Assembly (NCBI RefSeq): GCF_904846215.1
Contig: NZ_CAJGZK010000027.1
Coordinates: 1-32,071 of the forward strand
Source: Psychrobacter glacincola
GTDB taxonomy: Bacteria > Pseudomonadota > Gammaproteobacteria > Pseudomonadales > Moraxellaceae
DNA: 32,071 nucleotides
Reading direction: 5' to 3'
Below the pieces are notes generated by a model. That model saw nothing but the letters and a program-made list of their open reading frames with translations, ran no database searches and was not told the DNA's origin. Shown here one piece after another: positions 7,084 to 14,365 of this stretch. The translations under genes and the position numbers were made by a program. Position 1 is the first letter of the stretch; every line of letters starts with the position of its first letter.

Positions 7084-8208
7084 ATGAAGCATATTACCTA
7101 TATTCACGAACATCTAGACTGGACTGAGTGGCAATGGTCAGATAAAAAACTGCTGCCATTGGTCAGTCGTGTGCGGATATTACAGGGTCGTTTGCTTGGA
7201 AAATTGCTAACGCTAAGGTTTGATTTAAATGTCGAGGCACAGTTAGATGCGGTGACTTTAGAGATCGTTAAAACCTTTGAGATTGAGGGTGAGTCATTAA
7301 ATAATGAGCAAGTACGCTCTTCTGTCGCGCGGCATTTAGGAGTAGAGGATGGCAGTATGCCAACTGCTACTCGTGAGATCGATGCAGTGGTAGAAATGAT
7401 TCTAAATGCCACTTATCATTATCAACAACCTTTATTGCTCGATGATTTACTGGGATGGCATAGGGCTTTATTCCCAGATGGATATAGTGGGCTTTATCGT
7501 ATCAAAGCGGGCAGTATCCGTGATGACAGTCAAGGATCTATGCAGGTAGTTTCTAGTGGTTATGGTCGCGAGCAGGTTCATTTTGGTGCACCTAGTGCGG
7601 ATACATTGTCAGATGAGCTAGAAAAATTTCTATCATGGTTTAACACATCACCAAATGAGCAAGAGAATATAGATCTGGTCATCAAGGCAGGTATCGCTCA
7701 TTTATGGTTTGTGACGATCCATCCGTTTGATGATGGCAATGGGCGATTGACTAGAGCCATTACTGAGAGAGCACTGGCGCAAAGCGATGATAGCGCCCAA
7801 CGTTTTTATAGTATGTCAGCACAGATTTTTAAACAGCGCAATGACTATTATAAAATACTGGAGCGAACTCAAAAAGGCGTTACTGACATCACTGAGTGGT
7901 TGGTCTGGTTTCTACAAACACTAGAACAAGCTCTCATCGCTGCTCAAACGACCGCCGATAAAATCATTGATAAAGCGAGTTTTTGGCAAACCCATCGACA
8001 GCATGCTTTGAACACTAGACAAGTAACTATGTTGAATGCTTTGCTGACTGATTTTTATGGCAAGCTGACTACCAAGAAATGGGCAATGATGACCAAGTGT
8101 TCTATAGACACTGCATTACGAGATATCAATGATTTGATAGAGAAGGGGATGCTGAAGAAATCTGAGGCTTCGGGGCGTAGTACGAGTTATGAGGTGGTTT
8201 TATTATAG
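7084..8208 (+). CDS. Fic-domain protein with N-terminal DUF4172 and C-terminal winged helix (copy 1)
   Basis: A 374-residue putative AMP transferase. The N-terminal DUF4172 region begins YIHEHLDWTEWQWSDKKLLP. An inhibitory-helix motif (S/T)xxxEG is present as TFEIEG (T64-G69) before the Fic core, so it is a class II Fic protein. The catalytic loop is HPFDDGNGRLTR with catalytic H213. The C-terminus (KLTTKKWAMMTKCSIDTALR and following) is a winged helix of the kind that may bind DNA. Such proteins modify targets with AMP when the inhibitory helix is relieved; the target here is unknown. It stands alone, and no antitoxin gene is seen. A paralogue lies at 26471-27592 and a fragment at 25530-25686. 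Confidence 0.9.
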   Translation: MKHITYIHEHLDWTEWQWSDKKLLPLVSRVRILQGRLLGKLLTLRFDLNVEAQLDAVTLEIVKTFEIEGESLNNEQVRSSVARHLGVEDGSMPTATREIDAVVEMILNATYHYQQPLLLDDLLGWHRALFPDGYSGLYRIKAGSIRDDSQGSMQVVSSGYGREQVHFGAPSADTLSDELEKFLSWFNTSPNEQENIDLVIKAGIAHLWFVTIHPFDDGNGRLTRAITERALAQSDDSAQRFYSMSAQIFKQRNDYYKILERTQKGVTDITEWLVWFLQTLEQALIAAQTTADKIIDKASFWQTHRQHALNTRQVTMLNALLTDFYGKLTTKKWAMMTKCSIDTALRDINDLIEKGMLKKSEASGRSTSYEVVLL

Positions 8209-8252
8209 AAACTATGTAATTTGACTTTCATCGTCAGGCTGCGTAACTAGGG

Positions 8253-8283
8253 TCTCCCAAGTTTAGTTGTACGGATTTGACGG
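8253..8283. repeat. 31-bp inverted-repeat partner, copy 1
   Basis: Begins TCTCCCAAGTTTAG and ends ACGGATTTGACGG. Its reverse complement recurs at 25879-25909 with about 27 of 31 matches. Each copy is within about 200 bp of a fic copy and together they enclose the nar locus in opposite orientations. Confidence 0.55.
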
Positions 8284-8313
8284 CAGGGGTCAATTTTAGC
8301 TTAGCGTATATTA

Positions 8314-8478
8314 TCAATGATACAACCAAGGGAAGGGCTGCACTTTTACGGTTCCACCGGCAGCTATATTGCCAGAATCTTGCGCCAAGACAATAAAGCA
8401 GTTGGCGTGGCTAAGCTGCTTTATACGGTGCGATTGCTGTTTGGTAAAGCTTTCGACTTCAAACTCGCCCGCTTCATT
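8314..8478 (-). pseudogene. Cut-off C-terminal part of moeA
   Basis: Directly after the TAG at 8479-8481 the moeA frame stays open for 54 codons. It reads NEAGEFEVESFTKQQSHRIK, then QLSHANCFIVLAQDSGNIAA and GGTVKVQPF, before TGA at 8314-8316. This is the normal end of MoeA domain IV. A CAG-to-TAG transition would explain the break, giving an ancestral protein of 435 residues. Confidence 0.85.
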
Positions 8479-9621
8479 CTACGACAAAACCCCTCTTTGA
8501 AAATCCATACGCCCCGCTGATTTTTTAATATCATTTTTAAGCGTTGCCGTAAGGCTTAACTGCATAGGTCGCTCTTGTGGCGCAGCGCCTACCATCTGCC
8601 ACAAGGCTGGAATCACAAATTGTAAGCTGCCGACGACAGTCGATAGCGGGTTGCCAGGTAAGCCAAAATATACTACGGGCTTATCCAGTTTTTTATTTTT
8701 ATCACCAAGCAACTCACCAAAAACAAAAGGCTTTCCTGGTTTCATTGCTACTTTATAGTGATTGATTTGTCCCAACTGTTCAATAACCGTGGTTAAGAAA
8801 TCATAATCACCTACTGATACACCAGCGGTAGATATCAGTACGTCACACTTTTGTATGGCTTTATTCACAACCTTTATAGTCTTATCTAAATCATCAGGAA
8901 CAATACCATAGTCATGAATAATAATTGGTAATTGGGCAAGCATGCTTTTGAGGGTTGGAGTATTAGAGTTATATATCTGTGCTGAATCTTTTAATTTATC
9001 TCCAAGCGCTACCAGTTCATCACCTGTTGCTAAAATACCGACGATGAGTGGCTCAAAAACTTTTACTTTATCAATTCCTAAATTAGCAAGTAAGCTAATA
9101 TCAGTAGGATTTAAGCGCTTGCCTTGTTGTAGTATCAATTCGTTCTGTTGTATTTCCTCGCCTTTTTTACGGATATTCACATCGATGTCTGCCGCCTTTG
9201 CTAATATAATCTCGTAAGGCTGAGTTTTATCGATGTTGTCTTTTATAAACTCAAAATTAGTATCCTCTTGCATGATGACTGTATTACAGTTAATTGGTAC
9301 TACAGCGCCGGTGAAAATACGAATACCTTGATCTTTTTTAACTGTACCACTAAAAGGGCTGCCCGCTTGTGATTCACCAACGATCTCAATAGAGCTGGCT
9401 TTTGAGAGTGTACTACTTGTAGCGATGGCATAACCATCCATTGCTGATACATTTTGCCGTGGTATAGAAAACGGCGATATAATATATTCAGCTAATATCT
9501 GATTACGACTTTCCAAGAGTGGGCAGACTTGTGTTGCTCTTTTGTTTATAGGAGAGTCGATTTTATTGTAAACCTCTATCCGTTTTTTAATAGCAAGAAG
9601 TAATTGATCGGGGGTAATCAT
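8479..9621 (-). CDS. moeA: Molybdopterin molybdenumtransferase MoeA, truncated by an in-frame amber codon
   Basis: MoeA inserts molybdate into adenylylated molybdopterin, giving the cofactor that NarG needs. The 380 residues present include the N-terminal linker helix, VSAMDGYAIA (domain II/III signature), GILATGDELV, TAGVSVGDYDF and FGLPGNPLSTVVG. The protein ends at RMDFQRGVLS with TAG, in the middle of the C-terminal beta-barrel (domain IV); the missing tail is still readable downstream. MoeA proteins are usually about 400-430 residues. AAGGG lies ten bases before the ATG. It is last in the minus-strand nar gene series. It may be inactive, partly active, or read through by a suppressor tRNA; a sequencing error is also possible. 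Another moeA elsewhere could cover for it. Confidence 0.88.
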   Translation of the reverse strand: MITPDQLLLAIKKRIEVYNKIDSPINKRATQVCPLLESRNQILAEYIISPFSIPRQNVSAMDGYAIATSSTLSKASSIEIVGESQAGSPFSGTVKKDQGIRIFTGAVVPINCNTVIMQEDTNFEFIKDNIDKTQPYEIILAKAADIDVNIRKKGEEIQQNELILQQGKRLNPTDISLLANLGIDKVKVFEPLIVGILATGDELVALGDKLKDSAQIYNSNTPTLKSMLAQLPIIIHDYGIVPDDLDKTIKVVNKAIQKCDVLISTAGVSVGDYDFLTTVIEQLGQINHYKVAMKPGKPFVFGELLGDKNKKLDKPVVYFGLPGNPLSTVVGSLQFVIPALWQMVGAAPQERPMQLSLTATLKNDIKKSAGRMDFQRGVLS

Positions 9622-9669
9622 AAGCGCTAGACCCTTATTAACTATAACTTTATTAATAACTTCAGGTAA

Positions 9670-9844
9670 TTAGGGTGTGTCCTCATTTTGAAAATGGTGA
9701 TAAAAATCAGATAAATTGTAGCCAAACAAGGAAAATAGCGTAGGTAATATTGGGATATTGACCAGCTATTTGACGCAGCTTGGCAAGATTTAACCATTTT
9801 TAGCCCATTTAATCGCTTTTGTTTAGATTGAGGACACGCCCTAA
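9670..9844. repeat. MITE-like element with TTAGGG...CCCTAA ends
   Basis: A 175-bp non-coding segment between ppiC and moeA. Its ends are inverted repeats: TTAGGGTGTGTCCTCA on the left and TGAGGACACGCCCTAA on the right (one mismatch in 16). It has no gene. Similar GGGCGTGT sequence also occurs once, unpaired, near 11002. The internal sequence is AT-rich with no obvious hairpin. Confidence 0.65.
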
Positions 9845-9873
9845 GTATCAAAAAATAATGAGCTGATATCTCA

Positions 9874-10956
9874 TTAGCCGCGGAACACATTCTCTTGCTC
9901 AAGCATCATCTCGATGCCTTCGATGTCTGCTTCATTGGTCAAGGTAAACAGATAATCACACAATGATTGATGAAAGGCTTGTTGGCTCAGTTTATTATGA
10001 ATAGCAGGGCTCACTTGATCATAGGTCATCTGTATCCCAGGTTCCTTATTCAGCACATCAACCACGTGAAAACCGTATCTGCTTTCGATGGGGCTTGGCG
10101 CAAGTCCTGCGTCTAACTTAAATAACACGCTTTCAAATTCTGGCACGGTTTGTCCTTTGTTAATCACACCCAGTTCGCCACCTTGTTCTTTTGAAGGACA
10201 AGCAGAATGCTGGCGTGCCACTTGGATAAACTCCGCATCAGGATTGGCATTATTTTTGATTTGTTCAATCAATTCGTAAGCGGTCTTTTTAAGCTTTAAT
10301 CGCTCGTCGCCATCTTCTGGCAGACAATCCAATAAAATATGACGCACGTTCATGATAGGATCAGTCTTGAAGTCCGTGATATTTTGCTCATAATAACGCT
10401 CACAGGTTGCCATATCCGGTATCGTCGCTTGAACGTTTTTATCTATCAAAGCGGAAATGGCTTGTTCCTCATCGTTTTCCCATGCCGCCTCACCAAGGTT
10501 TGGCTCATCCAATACCGCCAGTCTAAGTAATTCACGCACCACCAGCGCCTGAGTTGCAAGAAATACTGCGTCTTCTTTATTTTCCGCTGGATGATATTGC
10601 AGCTCTTGGGCAATGTTGGTTCTATCTATCGTCACGCCATTGACCGTCACTGACGGTAGCTCATCACGACTAGAGGCAATCAGGTTTTTATGATTACTAC
10701 GTTCTTCCGCCATCGCTTTTTCGATAAATTCTTGATCAGAGTGTGGTTTTTGTAGATCCGTCAAGGTTGGCATAAGATGAACGATATCATCACCGTGGTC
10801 GTGGCTGTGTTCATGGCTATGATCGTGGCTGTGGTCATGACCACAATCATGATCGCTCGCCATGTTGTTAGCATCAGTATGACTGCCAATATGAACGTGA
10901 CCGTTCATATTATTGTTAGTCGCATGGTCGGCTGGGTTGTAGGTACTGACAGTCAT
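9874..10956 (-). CDS. PpiC-type peptidyl-prolyl isomerase with His-rich N-terminus
   Basis: A 360-residue protein ending in a parvulin domain (about 202-310: MNVRHILLDC, ACPSKEQGGELGVINKGQTV, SRYGFHVVDV). Between 75 and 200 is a SurA/NifM-like helical region. Residues 36-54 are an alternating D/E-H run with one cysteine, a likely metal-binding tail. There is no signal peptide, so it is probably cytoplasmic. Parvulins of this kind are known in nar operons (as in Pseudomonas), where they may help fold the reductase. It follows narI in the same direction, but a hairpin terminator lies between them. GGAG eight bases before the ATG supports the start. Confidence 0.87.
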   Translation of the reverse strand: MTVSTYNPADHATNNNMNGHVHIGSHTDANNMASDHDCGHDHSHDHSHEHSHDHGDDIVHLMPTLTDLQKPHSDQEFIEKAMAEERSNHKNLIASSRDELPSVTVNGVTIDRTNIAQELQYHPAENKEDAVFLATQALVVRELLRLAVLDEPNLGEAAWENDEEQAISALIDKNVQATIPDMATCERYYEQNITDFKTDPIMNVRHILLDCLPEDGDERLKLKKTAYELIEQIKNNANPDAEFIQVARQHSACPSKEQGGELGVINKGQTVPEFESVLFKLDAGLAPSPIESRYGFHVVDVLNKEPGIQMTYDQVSPAIHNKLSQQAFHQSLCDYLFTLTNEADIEGIEMMLEQENVFRG

Positions 10957-11029
10957 GGCTTTTGCTCCACTATGTATTTTTTGTTAGAAGTTTGGATATA
11001 TAGGGCGTGTTGATTAAATGTCATCAGTA

Positions 11030-11090
11030 AAGAAAAAGCAGTATCCAAATCATGATTATTTAAAATGTCATCGCATCTAAATACTGCTTT
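11030..11090 (-). terminator. Hairpin terminator after narI
   Basis: On the minus strand AAAGCAGTAT and ATACTGCTTT form a perfect 10-bp stem around a 36-base loop, followed by TTTCTTT. It starts just after the narI stop and should reduce readthrough into ppiC. Confidence 0.6.
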
Positions 11091-11096
11091 ATACAT

Positions 11097-11822
11097 TTAC
11101 TGAGATTTCTTTTGTCTGACAATTTGGTAACGGCGACCGAAATACCATACTGGCGCGCTGATAATATGAATCAGTCTGGTAAATGGGAATATCGCAATCA
11201 AGGTAATACCCAGTGCCATATGTAGCTGATAAATTAAGTCGGTCTGCTCGATACGAGCGGCTGCTTGCCAAGGTCTTAAGATAGTAATGTCTTGCGCCCA
11301 GCCTGCTAAATTCATCATCGTCAATCCATCCAGATGCTGCATGGAGGTAAAGATTGATGCTAAACCAAGATTAAGTTGGATAAATAGCAGCACAAGGACG
11401 AGCTTGTCTGAAAATGAGGAGGTGTTTGAGATACGATCGTCCATAAAACGCCGCCACATCAGCATGACCAAGCCAATCCAACAGAACACACCGGCAATAC
11501 CACCGACCACCACAGCGACGATTTGTTTGCGTCCAGCACTGATAAAGGACTCATAAAGAAAATGCGGTGTCAACATACCGAATAAATGCCCTAGCAATAC
11601 CACGATAATACCGACGTGAAATAAATTACTGGCAATTCTCATATTTTTGGTTCTAAGCATCTGCGTTGAGCCGGTCTTCCATGAGTACTGCGACAAATCA
11701 AAACGCACCCAAGTACCGATAATAGCGATGGTCAATGCGATATACGGATAAACACCAAAAAGGAATATTTGTAGCCAATTTAGATTGGCAACAGACTGCA
11801 TGCTAGGATCTGCAATATTCAT
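11097..11822 (-). CDS. narI: Respiratory nitrate reductase gamma subunit (cytochrome b)
   Basis: The 241-residue membrane anchor of NarGHI; it takes electrons from quinol at the periplasmic side and passes them through two b hemes to NarH. Five membrane helices are visible. The heme-ligand histidine pairs are in NLFHVGIIVVLLGHLFGM and in YQLHMALGIT / TRLIHIISAPVWY. It lies 14 bases after narJ and is the last nar structural gene before a terminator. Confidence 0.95.
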   Translation of the reverse strand: MNIADPSMQSVANLNWLQIFLFGVYPYIALTIAIIGTWVRFDLSQYSWKTGSTQMLRTKNMRIASNLFHVGIIVVLLGHLFGMLTPHFLYESFISAGRKQIVAVVVGGIAGVFCWIGLVMLMWRRFMDDRISNTSSFSDKLVLVLLFIQLNLGLASIFTSMQHLDGLTMMNLAGWAQDITILRPWQAAARIEQTDLIYQLHMALGITLIAIFPFTRLIHIISAPVWYFGRRYQIVRQKKSQ

Positions 11823-11836
11823 ATCTTCTCTCCTTA

Positions 11837-12691
11837 TTATGGTTTAACCGCTGAGGTGGTTTTAAAGTCTACCCAGTGCACAGGGGCATCGACGATGTTT
11901 TTAGTAGGGGCAGTTCTAACACCCGCCTTTGCCGCCAGACTTTGGGTGCTGGTCTGAGAAGAACAACGCTCTTCTTGTTGCGCATCTAAGAAAGTAACCA
12001 CTTCCTCTTCCCACTCTTTGTCTAAGGCGTCAAAGCTGTCATCAGGTTTTTCTTTGCTGATTTTTTCTTGATACTCTTCGACCATATTCAGAGGCTTGCC
12101 AGCTATTTGCAATAGCGCATTAAAGCAGCCTTTATACATACTGCCGCGGTGTTCAAGTCTGGCAGCAAGCAAGGCAATGATGTGGCTGACATCGGCGATA
12201 TCCATACGAATCTGAATATCATCTTCGATAACGGTTGCTTGATAAGCCAAAAATTCTAGATATAAAGGCAGATAATCAGGCAGCTCTTTGACACTAATGG
12301 CAAAGCCAGCTTCTTCATATTGACCCATCAAATCGACCATGGCTTGACCGCGATCACGCGACTCACCATGTACATGCTCAAACAACCAAAGGGATAAAGA
12401 CCGACCGCGCTCAAACAGACCGTCATAACGCGCTTGTGCTTCAAGAGAGCCGGTATCGATTAAGTCTTCAATCAAGTCAATGATTTGCGCGCGTACTTCA
12501 GGGCTAATAATGGTTGATCTTGCAACAATCTCTGTGCAATCAGCTAAGGTATCACCTAAAAACAGCTCATTGCTTGGATAGTCGATAAGTAAGCTTAATA
12601 CTTTGAGTATCTTCAATTCTGATACGCCAATCACTGGCGGCATGACAGAGTCGATGACAGCGTTGTCGGTATGAAATTGAGTAGTTTGCAT
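11837..12691 (-). CDS. narJ: Nitrate reductase maturation chaperone NarJ
   Basis: A 284-residue cytoplasmic chaperone of the TorD/NarJ family, needed to insert the molybdenum cofactor into NarG and to hold the NarGH complex off the membrane until it is ready. Family features: KILKVLSLLIDYPSNELF near the N-terminus, and YLPLYLEFLAYQ in the middle of the helical bundle. The start at 12691 leaves one base after the narH stop. A longer open frame would overlap narH out of phase and is not credible. The C-terminal 50 residues are a low-conservation polar extension. Confidence 0.92.
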   Translation of the reverse strand: MQTTQFHTDNAVIDSVMPPVIGVSELKILKVLSLLIDYPSNELFLGDTLADCTEIVARSTIISPEVRAQIIDLIEDLIDTGSLEAQARYDGLFERGRSLSLWLFEHVHGESRDRGQAMVDLMGQYEEAGFAISVKELPDYLPLYLEFLAYQATVIEDDIQIRMDIADVSHIIALLAARLEHRGSMYKGCFNALLQIAGKPLNMVEEYQEKISKEKPDDSFDALDKEWEEEVVTFLDAQQEERCSSQTSTQSLAAKAGVRTAPTKNIVDAPVHWVDFKTTSAVKP

Positions 12692-12692
12692 C

Positions 12693-14231
12693 TTATGACT
12701 CCCACTTTTGGACAGTGTCGATGAAATCACGACGGTTGGTTTTGCGTTGTCCGAACATACTGTTATCAGAAGTGCCTGAACAGCCTTCACCAAAGGTAAA
12801 ACCACAGCCGTTACGTTCAGCAAACGCATCACTCAATGCTTCTTCACGATGTGCAGTTGGAATAACAAAACGATCTTCGTAGTTGGCGATAGCGAGATAG
12901 CGATACATCTCTTCAACTTGCAACTTAGTCAGACCAACATCGTCTAAGATGCTTTGAACTTCTTGCTTTTCGACCAGTTGCATACGTTTGTAGCTACGCA
13001 TCGCAAGTAGACGTTTTAGCGCAAGACGAACTGGCTCTTCATCACCTGCGGTTAGTAGATTGGCTAAATAACGTAGCGGAATACGCAAGCTATCAACATC
13101 TGGAATGAGACCATCCATACCGACTTTGCCCGCTTCAGCCGCATTTTGAATCGGTGATAATGGCGGTACATACCAAACCATTGGTAGCGTACGGTATTCA
13201 GGGTGTAGCGGTAGGGCAAGTTTCCAATCAACTGCCAGCTTATAGACTGGCGAGCGCTGCGCAGAATCAATCACTGACTGCGGCACACCGTCTTTTAATG
13301 CTTGAGCAATAACAGCAGGGTCATTAGGATCTAAGAATAAATCCAATTGCGCAGGATAAATGTCTTTTTCGTTTGGCGTACTGGCAGCTTCGGCGATTTT
13401 GTCAGCGTCATATAGCAAGACGCCTAAATAGCGGATACGACCAACACAAGTTTCTGAGCAGACAGTCGGTAAGCCAGCTTCGATACGTGGATAACAGAAG
13501 ATACATTTTTCAGATTTACCGGATTTCCAATTGTAGTAAATCTTTTTGTATGGGCAGCCTGAGATACACATGCGCCAGCCGCGACATTTTTCTTGGTCGA
13601 TTAAGACAATGCCGTCTTCTTCACGCTTGTAGATCGCGCCACTAGGGCAAGCTGCGACGCACGTTGGGTTCAAGCAATGCTCGCATAGACGCGGCAAATA
13701 CATCATGAAGGTATTTTCGTACTCTCCGTAGATGTCCGCTTGAATGTTGTCAAAGTTTTTATCTTTACGACGTTTTTCAAATTCCGTCCCTAGAATCTCT
13801 TCCCAGTTAGGACCCCATTCAATCTTTTGCATGCGCTTGCCAGTGATGGCTGAACGCGGGCGAGCGATAGGCTGATGGGTACTAATAGGCGCGGTATGCA
13901 GATGCTGATAATCGAAATCAAACGGTTCGTAATAATCATCAATCTCTGGCAAATCAGGGTTGGCAAAGATATTTGCCAATACTCTGAATTTCCCACCGAT
14001 GCGCGGATTAATCGTGCCGTTGGCATTACGTATCCAGCCGCCTTTCCATTTGGTTTGGTTTTCCCACTCTTTGGGATAGCCGATACCGGGCTTGGATTCA
14101 ACGTTGTTGAACCATGCGTATTCCATACCTTCACGGCTGGTCCAGACGTTTTTACAGGTAACTGAGCAAGTGTGACAACCGATACATTTATCAAGGTTAA
14201 GCACCATGCCGACTTGCGAACGAATTTTCAT
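12693..14231 (-). CDS. narH: Respiratory nitrate reductase beta subunit (Fe-S protein)
   Basis: The 512-residue electron-transfer subunit of NarGHI. The first cluster motif is CIGCHTCSVTC (C16, C19, C22, C26, the same numbering as E. coli NarH), followed by CEHCLNPTCVAACPSG and CRGWRMCISGCPYKK. The tryptophan in that last motif replaces a cysteine, as expected for the 3Fe-4S cluster. CIFCYPRIEAGLPTVCSETC supplies further ligands. It lies 134 bp after narG, a wider gap than usual, containing a short tandem repeat of GTTTCAAAAGATG. It overlaps nothing and leads directly into narJ. Confidence 0.96.
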   Translation of the reverse strand: MKIRSQVGMVLNLDKCIGCHTCSVTCKNVWTSREGMEYAWFNNVESKPGIGYPKEWENQTKWKGGWIRNANGTINPRIGGKFRVLANIFANPDLPEIDDYYEPFDFDYQHLHTAPISTHQPIARPRSAITGKRMQKIEWGPNWEEILGTEFEKRRKDKNFDNIQADIYGEYENTFMMYLPRLCEHCLNPTCVAACPSGAIYKREEDGIVLIDQEKCRGWRMCISGCPYKKIYYNWKSGKSEKCIFCYPRIEAGLPTVCSETCVGRIRYLGVLLYDADKIAEAASTPNEKDIYPAQLDLFLDPNDPAVIAQALKDGVPQSVIDSAQRSPVYKLAVDWKLALPLHPEYRTLPMVWYVPPLSPIQNAAEAGKVGMDGLIPDVDSLRIPLRYLANLLTAGDEEPVRLALKRLLAMRSYKRMQLVEKQEVQSILDDVGLTKLQVEEMYRYLAIANYEDRFVIPTAHREEALSDAFAERNGCGFTFGEGCSGTSDNSMFGQRKTNRRDFIDTVQKWES

Positions 14232-14365
14232 TGATGTGCTCCAAATAGTAGTAGAAAAAGCAGCTCTTTATTCTTCATCGAGGTCGTTTCAAAAGATGTT
14301 GTTTCAAAAGATGTGTTTAAAAAAATAACTTCTAAAACGACCTATTCTCAATAGAAGAAAATGCT

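Noticed and set aside
8317..8520. A plus-strand reading frame of 67 codons opposite the end of moeA
   Set aside because: It is the reverse of the readable MoeA C-terminal tail, which shows clear protein similarity on the minus strand.
10777..11013. A plus-strand frame rich in hydrophobic residues opposite ppiC
   Set aside because: It is produced by the repetitive His/Asp codons of the PpiC N-terminus read on the other strand.
12692..12832. An extended narJ start inside narH
   Set aside because: The extra 47 residues are read out of phase from narH coding sequence, and the ATG at 12691 gives normal spacing.
14232..14365. A small gene or terminator between narG and narH
   Set aside because: The gap has only a short tandem repeat (GTTTCAAAAGATG) and no open frame with a ribosome site. 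A weak pairing of AGGTCGTTT with AAACGACCT has no T-run after it.
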